Shown here: piece by piece, positions 1-8,085 of the stretch | How the letters are laid out: every line of letters begins with the position of its first letter | Position numbering within the stretch: position 1 is the stretch's first letter | NCBI RefSeq assembly: GCF_017355165.1 | Contig: NZ_JADILK010000001.1 | Location: 124,001-188,000, forward strand | DNA from: Bacillus sp. SD075 | Lineage (GTDB): Bacteria > Bacillota > Bacilli > Bacillales > DSM-1321 | Reading direction: 5' to 3' | DNA: 64,000 nt | Translations under genes and position numbers: made by a program | The notes under the pieces: generated by a model | Databases searched by the model: none | The model's input: only the letters and a program-made list of their open reading frames with translations | Told to the model about the DNA's origin: nothing

Positions 1-701
1 TGCAAGGGTATTATCCCAAATTGGTGGTTCAAGGGAAGGCCCTGAACCTGCATTATGAAATCTGCCCGCGGAAATTGGCAGAGGATGAAAAGCGGAAACG
101 TGAAAAATTGATCCGCAGCCTATATGTACCGAAGGATATTTTAAAGGCGACCATTGAGGACTTTACCCAGACGGATAATGAAAACAAACGCTTGGATGTT
201 TTAAGTAAGGCGATTTCGTTCATTATGGAATATGAGCCAGGTAAAAGGCAAAAAGGCTTATATATATATGGGAAATTCGGTGTTGGGAAAACGTACTTAT
301 TAGGTGCGATTGCCAATGAACTTGCAGAAAGGCAAATTTCCTCCCTTATTGTCTATGTCCCTGACTACTTGAGGGAACTTAAGGGATCGATAGGTGATAA
401 TACGGTCAATGAAAAAATCGAGATGGTGAAAATGGCACCTGTCCTCATGCTGGATGATATTGGAGCGGAGTCCATGACGAGCTGGGGACGCGATGAGGTT
501 TTTGGCCCGATTTTGCAATTTAGGATGCTGGAAAACCTGCCGACGTTTTTCACTTCGAATTTTGACTTGAATGGCCTGGAGAACCACCTAACCTTTTCAC
601 AGCGTGGTGAGAAGGAAGAAGTGAAGGCGGCCAGAGTACTGGAAAGAATTCAATATTTGGCGGAGCCGGTCAAGCTTGATGGCGTGAATCGGAGAAGATG
701 A
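1..701 (+). CDS. dnaI: Primosomal protein DnaI, 5'-truncated by window edge
   Basis: Helicase loader that delivers the replicative helicase DnaC to the primosome at oriC and at restarted forks. The frame is open from the left window edge: codons before the first possible TTG start (position 21) read QGYYPK, which continues the family N-domain, so this is a partial gene and not a 226-residue protein. An AAA+ P-loop (GKFGVGKT, about residue 84 of the visible part) and a Walker B (VLMLDDIG) are followed by the sensor-like TFFTSNFDL segment. Family members are about 310 residues, so roughly 80 residues lie outside. It is followed by a terminator and by ytxC, as in B. subtilis. Confidence 0.95.
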   Translation, partial: QGYYPKLVVQGKALNLHYEICPRKLAEDEKRKREKLIRSLYVPKDILKATIEDFTQTDNENKRLDVLSKAISFIMEYEPGKRQKGLYIYGKFGVGKTYLLGAIANELAERQISSLIVYVPDYLRELKGSIGDNTVNEKIEMVKMAPVLMLDDIGAESMTSWGRDEVFGPILQFRMLENLPTFFTSNFDLNGLENHLTFSQRGEKEEVKAARVLERIQYLAEPVKLDGVNRRR

Positions 702-704
702 AGA

Positions 705-735
705 AAAGTGGTCTCTTAACGGAGGTCACTTTTTT
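705..735 (+). terminator. Rho-independent terminator after dnaI
   Basis: AAGTG-GTCTC pairs with GAGGT-CACTT (two G-U pairs) around a TTAACG loop, followed directly by a T run. It separates dnaI from ytxC. Confidence 0.8.
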
Positions 736-822
736 CTTCTTACAAGGCCCATCCTACTTCTAAACACGCCCCCATCCCCATATACATGAAAAAAGAAGCA
801 AGGGGGAAGGGGGGATGTCGTA

Positions 823-1683
823 GTGCAAATTTCGTTTCAAAACGATTCAGAGGCATTGAAATTACTGAATTTCGTTTCTGTCCATCCACTGGGGGCAGAA
901 TTTCAAGCATACATTCGAATTCTTCCGCAACAAGGCATGCATGTGGATATGACGAAGTCTTCAGGTGACAAATGGCTAATTCTGCTTCGTGATGCATTTC
1001 ATTCTTTTTTATTGGAAGAAAAGACGTTGCCTGTTCTGGAGCAAATAATAGTCGGTAAATTTTTTTATAGGGAACGGGAAGAAATTGAAGCCATCATCGA
1101 AATTGCATCATCAATCATCGAGGTGGAAAGAGCCAGGAATCAAGATGAAGCATTCAGTACGGAAAAACGATTGATTGAGGAAGGACTTCAAAGCATCTTG
1201 GCTGGAAAGGTATCTTTTTCATTCGATTCTTTTACGACCTTCCGTTTAAAATCATTTCAGCACACTTTGGAAAAGTATGTCGTCAAGGCGATTGACGAAT
1301 ACAAGCTGGAACAGGACTATCAAAATTTCATTGCTACACTCCGTGATTGCCTTCATGGGCAGGAGTCGAAAATAAGAAAGCTTCACCTGGTCAACCGGGA
1401 TGGTTTTCATTTCTATGATCAGAAATTCAGCAAACTCGACCGTCCAAAAATCAATAGTTTGATCGACAGGAGGCTTCTTGCCAAAAGTTCACTTTTTCTC
1501 GATACGGTGATACTTGCCCCACTTTTATCGATTGCTCCTGAAAACTTGTGCATCTATACCGATGACAAGGAAGAGGGGCTGATTCAGACCATTTCAAGGA
1601 TTTTCGAAGAACGGGCGACTGTCCTGCCACTTTCGTCATTTTCTATGCATTTGAATGATCTTTCATGGAAAAAAGAAAATTAA
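823..1683 (+). CDS. ytxC: YtxC family protein (sporulation-associated, unknown function)
   Basis: A 286-residue soluble protein of the YtxC family, recognised from overall sequence, length (about 280 in the family) and its position between dnaI and thrS. The biochemical role is unknown; family annotation says putative sporulation protein. The GTG at 823 is chosen because a purine-rich AGGGGGAAGGGGGG stretch ends about 8 bases before it; the ATG at 815 is in another frame and stops at once. The protein is acidic and helix-rich in the middle (roughly residues 80-190) and has no signal peptide or membrane segment. It is likely transcribed separately from dnaI because of the intervening terminator. 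Confidence 0.8.
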   Translation: MQISFQNDSEALKLLNFVSVHPLGAEFQAYIRILPQQGMHVDMTKSSGDKWLILLRDAFHSFLLEEKTLPVLEQIIVGKFFYREREEIEAIIEIASSIIEVERARNQDEAFSTEKRLIEEGLQSILAGKVSFSFDSFTTFRLKSFQHTLEKYVVKAIDEYKLEQDYQNFIATLRDCLHGQESKIRKLHLVNRDGFHFYDQKFSKLDRPKINSLIDRRLLAKSSLFLDTVILAPLLSIAPENLCIYTDDKEEGLIQTISRIFEERATVLPLSSFSMHLNDLSWKKEN

Positions 1684-1685
1684 CC

Positions 1686-1714
1686 TTGATTTTCCCCGTA
1701 TAACAAATTATAAT
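1686..1714 (+). promoter_or_regulatory. Candidate sigma-A promoter of the thrS leader
   Basis: TTGATT at 1686-1691 and TATAAT at 1709-1714, 17 bases apart, just upstream of the T-box leader. Confidence 0.65.
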
Positions 1715-1740
1715 TTCCTACATACTATTAAAAAACTAAA

Positions 1741-2013
1741 AGTTATGATGAGGACAAGGGTATTCTAGTCGCCGATTATCAGAGAGGGGAGCCAACAGGC
1801 TGTAAGCTTCCTATTCGCATGGAACACTTACCACCTTTAAACTTCGGCTCGGAAAGCAGGCATTATGCGATTATGAGCTGACGGGAAGCTGCCGTTACCA
1901 AGTTACAAGTGCCATTTTGCCGTGAAAAGCAAGCTGGAACGAGGGTGGAACCGCGGGTTAATGATATTTATTACTAAGCTCGTCCCTGTTTTATACAGGG
2001 GCGGGCTTTTTTG
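1741..2013 (+). promoter_or_regulatory. T-box leader of thrS (Thr, specifier ACC)
   Basis: Leader RNA that reads uncharged tRNA-Thr and lets transcription into thrS proceed. The T-box signature AGGGTGGAACCGCG lies at 1942-1955. The specifier is most likely the ACC at 1830-1832: in all three T-boxes of this window the specifier triplet is followed by ACCTT, and here that gives ACC. The terminator hairpin GCTCGTCCCTG / CAGGGGCGGGC with a T run ends at about 2012. Confidence 0.93.
1978..2013 (+). terminator. T-box intrinsic terminator of thrS
   Basis: GC-rich stem GCTCGTCCCTG with CAGGGGCGGGC, loop TTTTATA, then six T residues; mutually exclusive with the antiterminator that contains the T-box motif. 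Confidence 0.88.
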
Positions 2014-2072
2014 TGTTGTAATGGAATCAAAAACCTGTAATTTGTTTGAACAATAAAAAGGAGTGAAACTGA

Positions 2073-4004
2073 ATGTCTGAATTACTGAAAATATCTTTTC
2101 CTGACGGAGCGGTTAAGGAGTTTGCTAAAGGCACAACAACTGAAGACATCGCTGCATCCATCAGTCCTGGTTTAAGGAAAAAATCCATTGCCGGAAAATT
2201 CAATGGTGAATTATATGATTTGAAACGCCCGATTGAACAAGATGGTACTATCGAAATCGTCACACAGGACGCAGCGGATGCTCTTGAAGTATTGCGTCAC
2301 AGTACAGCGCACTTGATGGCACAAGCGATCAAACGTTTGTACAAAAACGCTAAATTCGGAGTAGGGCCAGTCATCGAGGGCGGTTTTTACTATGATATGG
2401 ATTTGGAGGAATCATTGACTCCTGAAGACCTTCCATTGATTGAAAAAGAAATGAAGAAAATCGTTAACGAAAACTTACAAATTTCCCGCATCGAAGTGAG
2501 CCGTGATGAAGCGATTTCCCGTTTTAAAGAAATCGGCGACGAGTATAAATTGGAGTTGATCGATGCGATTCCTGCCGATCAGCAGGTAACGCTTTATGAG
2601 CAGGGTGAATTCTTTGACCTTTGCCGTGGAATTCATGTTCCATCAACGGGGAAAATCAAAGAATTCAAGCTATTGAGCATAGCTGGGGCATACTGGAGAG
2701 GCGATAGCAAAAACAAAATGCTTCAACGCATTTACGGTACTGCTTTCTATAAAAAAGAAGATTTAGCCGAACACCTGCGTTTCCTCGAAGAAGCCAAGGA
2801 ACGTGACCATCGTAAAATCGGCAAAGAATTGAACTTGTTCATGAGCTCACAGAAAGTGGGTCAAGGGCTGCCGATGTGGTTGCCAAAAGGCGCAACCATC
2901 CGTCGGACTATCGAAAGGTATATCGTGGACAAGGAAGAACGTTTGGGTTATGACCATGTCTACACACCTGTAATGGGAAGCGTGGACCTTTATAAAACAT
3001 CTGGTCACTGGGATCATTACCAGGACGGCATGTTCCCTGTCATGGAGATGGAAAACGAACAGCTTGTACTGCGTCCGATGAACTGTCCGCATCACATGAT
3101 GGTCTATAAAAACAGTATCCATAGCTATCGTGAACTGCCAATCCGGATTGCCGAGCTAGGCTTGATGCACCGCTATGAAATGTCAGGTGCCCTTTCCGGC
3201 CTTCAGCGTGTACGTGGGATGACATTGAATGATGCGCACATTTTCGTCCGTCCCGACCAAATCAAAGAAGAGTTCAAGCGTGTTGTGAACCTGGTTCTGG
3301 AAGTATATAAAGATTTCGATATCAAGGATTATTCATTCCGCCTGTCTTATCGTGATCCTCAGGATACAGAAAAATACTTCGATGATGATGCCATGTGGGA
3401 AAAAGCACAAAGCATGTTAAAAGACGCCATGGATGAACTTGGTCTGGATTATTTTGAAGCGGAAGGTGAAGCGGCATTCTACGGTCCTAAGCTTGATGTT
3501 CAGGTGCGTACTGCCTTAGGGAAAGATGAAACGCTCTCCACTGTTCAGCTTGATTTCTTGCTTCCTGAACGTTTTGATCTTAATTACGTCGGTGAGGACG
3601 GCAAGCAGCACCGTCCGGTTGTTATCCACCGCGGCGTCGTTTCCACAATGGAACGTTTTGTCGCCTACTTGATCGAAGAATACAAGGGAGCATTCCCGAC
3701 TTGGCTTGCACCCATCCAGGCACAAGTGATACCGGTCTCACCTGAAGTGCATTTGGATTATGCGAAAGAAGTACAGGAAAAACTTAAAGCGCAAGGCATT
3801 CGTGTCGATCTGGATACACGTGACGAGAAAATCGGTTACAAAATCCGTGAAGCGCAAATGCAAAAAATCCCGTACATGCTGGTCGTTGGAGACAATGAAG
3901 CTAAAGAAGGCAGTGTGAATGTACGTAAATACGGTGAACAAAAATCCGAAACGATCGCTTTTGAAGATTTCGTTTCAGCGATTAAGGCGGAAGTAAGCCG
4001 TTAA
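2073..4004 (+). CDS. thrS: Threonyl-tRNA synthetase
   Basis: Class II synthetase charging tRNA-Thr with threonine in the cytosol. At 643 residues it has the B. subtilis ThrS length. Domain order: TGS domain (about 1-65), the zinc-dependent editing/second additional domain with the [10 protein letters not shown] motif (about residues 77-86), catalytic core with MNCPHHM (motif with the zinc-binding Cys and His), motif 2 around LMHRYE, motif 3 GVVSTMERF, and a C-terminal anticodon-binding domain. The ATG at 2073 follows AAAAAGGAGTG. Expression should follow Thr starvation through the T-box leader. A terminator follows at once, so it is monocistronic. Confidence 0.98.
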   Translation: MSELLKISFPDGAVKEFAKGTTTEDIAASISPGLRKKSIAGKFNGELYDLKRPIEQDGTIEIVTQDAADALEVLRHSTAHLMAQAIKRLYKNAKFGVGPVIEGGFYYDMDLEESLTPEDLPLIEKEMKKIVNENLQISRIEVSRDEAISRFKEIGDEYKLELIDAIPADQQVTLYEQGEFFDLCRGIHVPSTGKIKEFKLLSIAGAYWRGDSKNKMLQRIYGTAFYKKEDLAEHLRFLEEAKERDHRKIGKELNLFMSSQKVGQGLPMWLPKGATIRRTIERYIVDKEERLGYDHVYTPVMGSVDLYKTSGHWDHYQDGMFPVMEMENEQLVLRPMNCPHHMMVYKNSIHSYRELPIRIAELGLMHRYEMSGALSGLQRVRGMTLNDAHIFVRPDQIKEEFKRVVNLVLEVYKDFDIKDYSFRLSYRDPQDTEKYFDDDAMWEKAQSMLKDAMDELGLDYFEAEGEAAFYGPKLDVQVRTALGKDETLSTVQLDFLLPERFDLNYVGEDGKQHRPVVIHRGVVSTMERFVAYLIEEYKGAFPTWLAPIQAQVIPVSPEVHLDYAKEVQEKLKAQGIRVDLDTRDEKIGYKIREAQMQKIPYMLVVGDNEAKEGSVNVRKYGEQKSETIAFEDFVSAIKAEVSR

Positions 4005-4009
4005 CAGCA

Positions 4010-4046
4010 AAAAAGAGGGACACATATAGTTGTGTCCCTCTTTATA
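4010..4046 (+). terminator. Terminator after thrS
   Basis: AAAGAGGGACACA and TGTGTCCCTCTTTA form a long stem around a short TATAGT loop, with T-rich flank. Confidence 0.88.
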
Positions 4047-4111
4047 ATTAAGGCATGATAAAATAAAACAATCATGTGAATATATGTACAGCAATGAAAA
4101 GGAGGGTCAGC

Positions 4112-4282
4112 ATGAAAAAGAAATTTTCTTATCTATTCGGACCAACATTCCTTGTCATCGTCGTCTTATTGTTATTGGATGATTATCGACAATATGCCAT
4201 TGTCCCGGTCTTGCTTTTTTGGATAGTCCTATTTTCTTGGGACAGCATGGAGAAAAAGAAAAAGGCGAAAGAAAACTCTTAA
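4112..4282 (+). CDS. Small membrane protein of unknown function (56 aa)
   Basis: I do not recognise a named family. The start at 4112 is chosen over the upstream GTG (4076) because AAGGAGGG at 4099-4106 sits just before it. The protein has a short basic N-terminus (MKKKFSYL), one or two hydrophobic segments (about residues 8-20 and 28-42) separated by a polar DDYRQ turn, and a very basic tail (EKKKKAKENS), so it is probably inserted with the tail in the cytosol. It stands alone between the thrS terminator and a decayed acetyltransferase. Confidence 0.6.
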   Translation: MKKKFSYLFGPTFLVIVVLLLLDDYRQYAIVPVLLFWIVLFSWDSMEKKKKAKENS

Positions 4283-4335
4283 CATTTGATGGCTTCGATA
4301 AGTATGGAATGCAGCCAAAGGGGGATGGGGGATAA

Positions 4336-4500
4336 ATGGAGGAGCATGCAAGGACGAACAAAATCCGGCGCCTGGAATTGTCCGTGGATGCAAACAACGC
4401 CCCTGCGCTTACCTTATATCGAAAGATGGGTTTTGATAAGGAAGGAATAAAGCGGGATCACTGTTTTTGATGGAAAGTATCATGATGAATATTTTTGACT
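4336..4500 (+). pseudogene. GNAT acetyltransferase remnant (3' end only, frameshifted)
   Basis: From 4336 the reading frame gives IRRLELSVDANNAPALTLYRKMGF, the typical C-terminal acetyl-CoA-binding half of a GNAT N-acetyltransferase (LELxVxxxNxxAxxLYxKxGF). There is an in-frame TAA immediately upstream and no N-terminal half. The frame closes at 4468-4470, but shifting by one base in the T5 run (4463-4467) continues as FDGKYHDEYF, the usual end of this family, before a TGA. It therefore shows both a 5' loss and a homopolymer frameshift. Confidence 0.75.
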
Positions 4501-4521
4501 CAATTACTTTAAAAAAACATA

Positions 4522-4550
4522 TTGTCAAATTACAGAATGTCTGATAATAT
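4522..4550 (+). promoter_or_regulatory. Candidate upstream sigma-A promoter of infC operon
   Basis: TTGTCA at 4522-4527 and TAATAT at 4545-4550 with a 17-base spacer; a second, better promoter lies about 65 bases downstream. Confidence 0.4.
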
Positions 4551-4585
4551 TAATTTTGTTGTGAAAAACGAATAAAATTTAGCAT

Positions 4586-4615
4586 TTGACAAGTCATCAG
4601 TGTTTATGATATATT
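4586..4615 (+). promoter_or_regulatory. Candidate main sigma-A promoter of infC-rpmI-rplT
   Basis: TTGACA at 4586-4591 and TATATT at 4610-4615, 18-base spacer, just upstream of the L20 leader. Confidence 0.7.
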
Positions 4616-4629
4616 TCTAAAGTGAATTG

Positions 4630-4775
4630 AATACGTGTTTGAGGAAAAGAAGAAGCACCCGCTTCTCACCTGGTTGACGCAAACAATGCAGTTAACAGGT
4701 CATGATTTGATTATTTGGATCTTTCTGAATGAGTCTATCAGTGTGGGTGCAACATGCATCCACACTTTTTTATTA
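4630..4775 (+). promoter_or_regulatory. L20 leader (ribosomal protein autoregulatory element)
   Basis: Untranslated leader of the infC-rpmI-rplT operon. In B. subtilis, L20 binds this leader and promotes premature termination when L20 is in excess. Seen here: a GAAGC-ACCC-GCTTC hairpin, the CCTGGTTGAC segment with later GTTAACAGG that can pair with it, and a terminator GTGTGGGTGC / GCATCCACAC followed by T6 (4741-4772). Its position before infC supports the call. Confidence 0.85.
4741..4772 (+). terminator. Attenuator terminator in L20 leader
   Basis: GTGTGGGTGC and GCATCCACAC stem, followed by a T run, about 90 bases before the infC start. Confidence 0.85.
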
Positions 4776-4860
4776 TGATTATATCCTGTAAGCGAGTTGT
4801 GAGCGTGACCGAATTTATTCAAATATTCGTATTCGCCAATATCTTTGGAGGTGGCTAACT

Positions 4861-5376
4861 ATTAGTAAAGACGCGATGGTAAACGAGGGCATCCGAGCCC
4901 GTGAAGTTCGTCTTATTGACCAAAACGGAGAACAACTTGGAATTAAAACGAAATTCGAAGCATTGGAAATTGCCGCTCGTGTAAATCTTGATCTAGTTTT
5001 AGTTGCTGCAAATGCAAAGCCTCCGGTAGCCCGGATCATGGACTACGGAAAACACCGCTTCGAGCAGCAAAAGAAAGACAAGGAAGCACGTAAAAATCAA
5101 AAAGTCATCAGTCTGAAAGAGGTTCGTTTGAGCCCAACGATTGAAGAACATGATTTCAATACGAAGCTTCGCAACGGTATTAAATTCCTTGAAAAAGGCG
5201 ATAAAGTAAAAGCTTCTATCCGATTCAAAGGACGTGCCATTACGCATAAGGAAATTGGTCAACGTGTACTCGTTCGTTTTTCTGAAGCATGTAAAGAAGT
5301 GGCTACAATCGAGCAACACCCAAAAATGGACGGGCGCAGCATGTTCATTATCTTAGCACCGAAAAACGAAAAGTAA
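4861..5376 (+). CDS. infC: Translation initiation factor IF-3 (ATT start)
   Basis: IF-3 binds the 30S subunit, keeps subunits apart and checks start-codon pairing. The start is the rare ATT at 4861: GGAGGTGG at 4847-4854 lies 6 bases upstream, and reading from there gives [11 protein letters not shown], matching the family N-terminus. The ATG at 4876 would lack a suitably spaced ribosome binding site. Length is then 171 residues, normal for bacilli. N-domain (about 1-75), lysine-rich linker ([13 protein letters not shown]) and C-domain with the [11 protein letters not shown] segment are complete. A non-canonical start is the known basis for IF-3 autoregulation in other bacteria. First gene of an operon with rpmI and rplT. 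Confidence 0.95.
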   Translation: MSKDAMVNEGIRAREVRLIDQNGEQLGIKTKFEALEIAARVNLDLVLVAANAKPPVARIMDYGKHRFEQQKKDKEARKNQKVISLKEVRLSPTIEEHDFNTKLRNGIKFLEKGDKVKASIRFKGRAITHKEIGQRVLVRFSEACKEVATIEQHPKMDGRSMFIILAPKNEK

Positions 5377-5410
5377 TTGTAAAGTAATTTGTAATGAGGA
5401 GGAATACCTT

Positions 5411-5611
5411 ATGCCTAAAATGAAAACTCACCGCGGATCTGCTAAACGTTTCAAAAAGACTGGATCCGGCAAACTTAAGCGTTCTAACGCTTACACAAGC
5501 CATTTATTTGCTAACAAATCTACTAAGCAAAAGCGTAAGCTTCGCAAAGCTAGCCTTGTAAGCAAAGGTGACTTCAAACGTATTCGTCATATGCTAGACA
5601 ACATTAAATAA
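5411..5611 (+). CDS. rpmI: 50S ribosomal protein L35
   Basis: Small, very basic large-subunit protein, 66 residues, of the usual family length. [21 protein letters not shown] is the diagnostic N-terminus. The ATG at 5411 follows GAGGAGGAATACCTT. It lies 34 bases after infC and 35 before rplT with no terminator in between, so the three genes form the classical IF3-L35-L20 operon under the upstream L20 leader. Confidence 0.98.
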   Translation: MPKMKTHRGSAKRFKKTGSGKLKRSNAYTSHLFANKSTKQKRKLRKASLVSKGDFKRIRHMLDNIK

Positions 5612-5646
5612 GTTCGATTTATCGAGTTAAATAGGAGGGAAATAAC

Positions 5647-6006
5647 ATGCCACGTGTAAAAGGCGGTACTGTTACTCGCAAACGTCGTAAAAAGGTAATA
5701 AAATTAGCTAAAGGTTACTATGGCGCGAAACATATTCTTTTCAAAGTAGCTAACCAACAAGTAATGAAGTCAGGAAACTATGCTTTCCGTGACCGTCGTC
5801 AAAAGAAACGTGATTTCCGCAAACTGTGGATCACTCGTATCAACGCTGCAGCACGCATCAACGGTCTTTCTTACAGCCGTTTAATGCATGGTCTAAAGCT
5901 TGCTGGTATCGAAGTGAACCGCAAAATGCTTGCTGATCTTGCTGTTGCTGACGAACAAGCTTTTGCTCAATTAGCAACTGCTGCTAAACAACAATTAGAC
6001 AAATAA
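5647..6006 (+). CDS. rplT: 50S ribosomal protein L20
   Basis: Early-assembly 23S rRNA-binding protein and the repressor of its own operon. 119 residues, full length; [16 protein letters not shown] at the N-terminus and the globular C-domain with [23 protein letters not shown] are typical. The ATG at 5647 follows TAGGAGGG. The C-domain is the part that binds both the rRNA and the leader mRNA. A strong terminator ends the operon 14 bases after the stop. Confidence 0.98.
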   Translation: MPRVKGGTVTRKRRKKVIKLAKGYYGAKHILFKVANQQVMKSGNYAFRDRRQKKRDFRKLWITRINAAARINGLSYSRLMHGLKLAGIEVNRKMLADLAVADEQAFAQLATAAKQQLDK

Positions 6007-6019
6007 GTCTGACTGATAC

Positions 6020-6051
6020 AGCCACTCTCTTTTCAAGAGGGTGGCTTTTTA
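6020..6051 (+). terminator. Terminator of infC-rpmI-rplT
   Basis: AGCCACTCTC and GAGGGTGGCT stem with TTTTCAA loop and T5 tail. Confidence 0.9.
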
Positions 6052-6074
6052 CATATTTGAAGGAGGGAATGAGG

Positions 6075-6350
6075 ATGCAAGGAGTATGGTTCATTGCTGC
6101 TTATATGATCATCACAAACATCATCGGGTTTGCCTTAATGGGAATCGACAAAAGGAAAGCGCGTCATGGGGAGTACCGGGTCAGCGAAAAGACACTTTGG
6201 TTCTGGGCGGTCATAGGCGGAGGGATTGGGACCTTTTTGGGGATGAAGCAATTTCGCCATAAGACGAAACATGCCGCTTTCAAGTGGGGCCTGCCTATAT
6301 TGATGATTCTTCAGATAGCCTTATTGATTAAGATATTCATTCAATTGTAA
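6075..6350 (+). CDS. ysdA: DUF1294 family membrane protein YsdA
   Basis: A 91-residue integral membrane protein of the DUF1294 family, function unknown, found after rplT in B. subtilis as well. The ATG at 6075 is placed 7 bases after AGGAGGG (6061-6067); the ATG at 6069 is too close. Three hydrophobic stretches are visible: residues about 3-20, 40-57 (WFWAVIGGGIGTFLGM) and 70-88. The family signature MGIDKRKARHGEYRVSEKTL sits in the loop after the first segment, followed by the RHKTKHAAFKWG loop typical for the domain. Likely its own unit since a terminator precedes it. Confidence 0.85.
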   Translation: MQGVWFIAAYMIITNIIGFALMGIDKRKARHGEYRVSEKTLWFWAVIGGGIGTFLGMKQFRHKTKHAAFKWGLPILMILQIALLIKIFIQL

Positions 6351-6410
6351 TATGTAGCCCGTATAATGTATATGCTTGTAGAAGCAGCAAAGAGTAGCTG
6401 GAGGGAGAGC

Positions 6411-6980
6411 ATGAATGATAAACTGACACTTGTGATGAGCTACGTTCAATCAGGAAGCGTGTTTGCACCGTTGATTTTTATCACCTTTCATTTATTAAGG
6501 CAATTTTTATTCATTCCGGTCATAGTGGTTTGCATGTCTGGAGGAGTATTATTCGGGGCAGCCTTTGGAACCATCTATTCGGTAATCGGTTTGACCTTGT
6601 CCAGTATGGCCTTTTATTTCGTGATAGGCAAATTTCCAAAAACAAAGGATAGGTTGCTGCGGCTTAAGAATAAGCTGTTTGGAAACCGAAAGCTAAACAG
6701 CAGGCAAATTGCGGTATTGAGGCTAATACCATTTATACACTTTTACTTACTGTCGCTTTGCTTATTGGAATCCAATAAAGGGCTGAAAAATTATTTTTAT
6801 CTATCCTTCATGACCAATCTTCCTGTAGCATTCGTATACACGGTTTTTGGCCACTATATTGCAGATTTCAGTCCAACGCTGATCGTCATTATTTTATTAT
6901 CCTTAACCTTATTGCTATATTTATTGAGAGAGAAGCAGACGGTCGTCCCCTGGAAGGAATTTTTTCGTTCAGATGATTAA
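6411..6980 (+). CDS. TVP38/TMEM64 (VTT domain) family membrane protein
   Basis: Multi-pass membrane protein of the DedA-related VTT superfamily, whose members are linked to lipid scrambling or transport. The ATG at 6411 follows GGAGGGAG; an upstream TTG-type extension (from 6366) has no binding site. 189 residues, with hydrophobic segments at about 16-38, 43-75, 110-130 and 140-180. The VTT core is seen as FIPVIVVCMSGGVLFGAAFGTIYSVIG (in parts), followed by a charged loop (KTKDRLLRLKNK) and RLIPFIHFYLL. It sits between ysdA and convergent ysdB, and is not part of the B. subtilis ysdA-ysdB order, so it may be a local addition. Confidence 0.75.
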   Translation: MNDKLTLVMSYVQSGSVFAPLIFITFHLLRQFLFIPVIVVCMSGGVLFGAAFGTIYSVIGLTLSSMAFYFVIGKFPKTKDRLLRLKNKLFGNRKLNSRQIAVLRLIPFIHFYLLSLCLLESNKGLKNYFYLSFMTNLPVAFVYTVFGHYIADFSPTLIVIILLSLTLLLYLLREKQTVVPWKEFFRSDD

Positions 6981-6984
6981 TATA

Positions 6985-7014
6985 GAGCCTTGAGTCCATT
7001 TTCCTCAAGGCTCT
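6985..7014. terminator. Shared terminator between VTT gene and ysdB
   Basis: GAGCCTTGAG and CTCAAGGCTC with a TCCATTTTC loop, between two convergent genes; may serve both directions, although the T tract is short. Confidence 0.7.
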
Positions 7015-7034
7015 TCATTACGCGTGATTTTTTA

Positions 7035-7415
7035 TCATTTTTGTAAAAACTCCTTAACTGGGCTCTTCCAATCGATAACGGCCTCTGGATATTGTTTTTT
7101 AATGGCTGCCTCGATTTTCAAGAAGTCATTTCGTTTTAAGCCTTTTAGGCCGGCCACTTTTTTAGGCCATATGAAGATGGAGATGACCTCAAAGGAGCGT
7201 TCCGTCGTCCCTAAATACTTTTCCCCTTCGAACATCACCCCATTGTACGTCAATAAAAAATTCTTTCGTATATTGGCTGTATCGTCGAGCAGAAAGAACT
7301 TTTTCTGTTCATGTGCCAGCTCTAATTTTCTTTTCGGATTAAATAGGTATTTGATGACTGTATATATTAAGAAAATGATGAGAGCCAAAAGAATGAACCG
7401 CATGATCAATACCAT
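7035..7415 (-). CDS. ysdB: YsdB, sigma-W-pathway-associated protein
   Basis: A 126-residue protein with one N-terminal membrane anchor (MVLIMRFILLALIIFLIYTVIKYLF) and a cytosolic domain with KLELAHEQKKFFLLDD and the C-terminal IDWKSPVKEFLQK, matching YsdB. The start at 7415 is chosen because AAGGAGG lies 7 bases upstream on the minus strand; the longer frame from 7451 runs through that binding site. YsdB is named for its effect on sigma-W activity in B. subtilis; mechanism is not visible here. It is oriented against its neighbours. Confidence 0.85.
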   Translation of the reverse strand: MVLIMRFILLALIIFLIYTVIKYLFNPKRKLELAHEQKKFFLLDDTANIRKNFLLTYNGVMFEGEKYLGTTERSFEVISIFIWPKKVAGLKGLKRNDFLKIEAAIKKQYPEAVIDWKSPVKEFLQK

Positions 7416-7516
7416 GGAGCCTACCTCCTTAAACAGAGTGATTCCCTTCATTTACGTATGGGTTTTTAATAAGTTTCATTTATTTGATATAATTTAGGGG
7501 AAGACGATGGAAAGAA

Positions 7517-8014
7517 GTGATGAAAATGAACATAGGAAAATTAATGGAAATGCAGACAGCTTTGGATGAGCATATACAATCAAAGCATGATTTGGGTGCT
7601 GAAGACTTGGTGGAACGGAAGATACTCGCACTATTAGTGGAGCTTGGAGAGCTTGCCAATGAAACAAGGTGTTTTAAATTCTGGAGTCTTAAAGGTCCCT
7701 CTGATAAGGAAACGATTTTGGCTGAATACGTGGATGGCATTCATTTCATTTTGTCACTCGGGATTGAACGGGGTTTTGTACCGGAAGTTCCATCCTCCCA
7801 CAAGATGCAACAGGAGGATTTGACGGTTCAATTTACTGCTATTTACGGCTGCATTAGTGAATTTCGCACACAGTTGACTGAGTCATCTTTCCAAAAGGTT
7901 TTTGCTGCGTATTTACATTTAGGGGAGTTGCTTGGATTTTCAGCAGTGGATGTGGAAAAAGCGTATGTAAGCAAAAATGAAGTGAACTACGAAAGGCAAA
8001 AGCAAGGCTATTGA
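7517..8014 (+). CDS. Dimeric dUTP diphosphatase (dUTPase_2, MazG-like fold)
   Basis: Hydrolyses dUTP to dUMP and keeps uracil out of DNA. All-alpha dimeric dUTPase/dCTPase type (dUTPase_2), not the trimeric beta type. Metal-binding motifs of the fold are visible: LLVELGELANE (ExxE, about residues 40-50) and the second motif ILAEYVDGIHF (ExxD, about 68-78). Length 162-165 is normal. Start is ambiguous: GTG 7517, ATG 7520 or ATG 7526; an AGAAGTGA element 5 bases before 7526 favours the last. It lies divergently next to ysdB and directly upstream of ysdC, with a promoter in between. Confidence 0.85.
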   Translation: MMKMNIGKLMEMQTALDEHIQSKHDLGAEDLVERKILALLVELGELANETRCFKFWSLKGPSDKETILAEYVDGIHFILSLGIERGFVPEVPSSHKMQQEDLTVQFTAIYGCISEFRTQLTESSFQKVFAAYLHLGELLGFSAVDVEKAYVSKNEVNYERQKQGY

Positions 8015-8021
8015 TTGCTGA

Positions 8022-8050
8022 TTGTTTATACAATCGAATATCTGTATAAT
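8022..8050 (+). promoter_or_regulatory. Candidate sigma-A promoter of ysdC
   Basis: TTGTTT at 8022-8027 and TATAAT at 8045-8050 with a 17-base spacer. Confidence 0.55.
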
Positions 8051-8085
8051 TATTCTTGTAATGTAAGTTAAAGGGAGGTATGGCG

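Noticed and set aside
7024..7497. 157-codon + frame opposite ysdB
   Set aside because: Shadow of ysdB: the minus strand gives the known YsdB sequence with a good start, and the + frame is rich in Lys/Arg/Phe with no family or start site.
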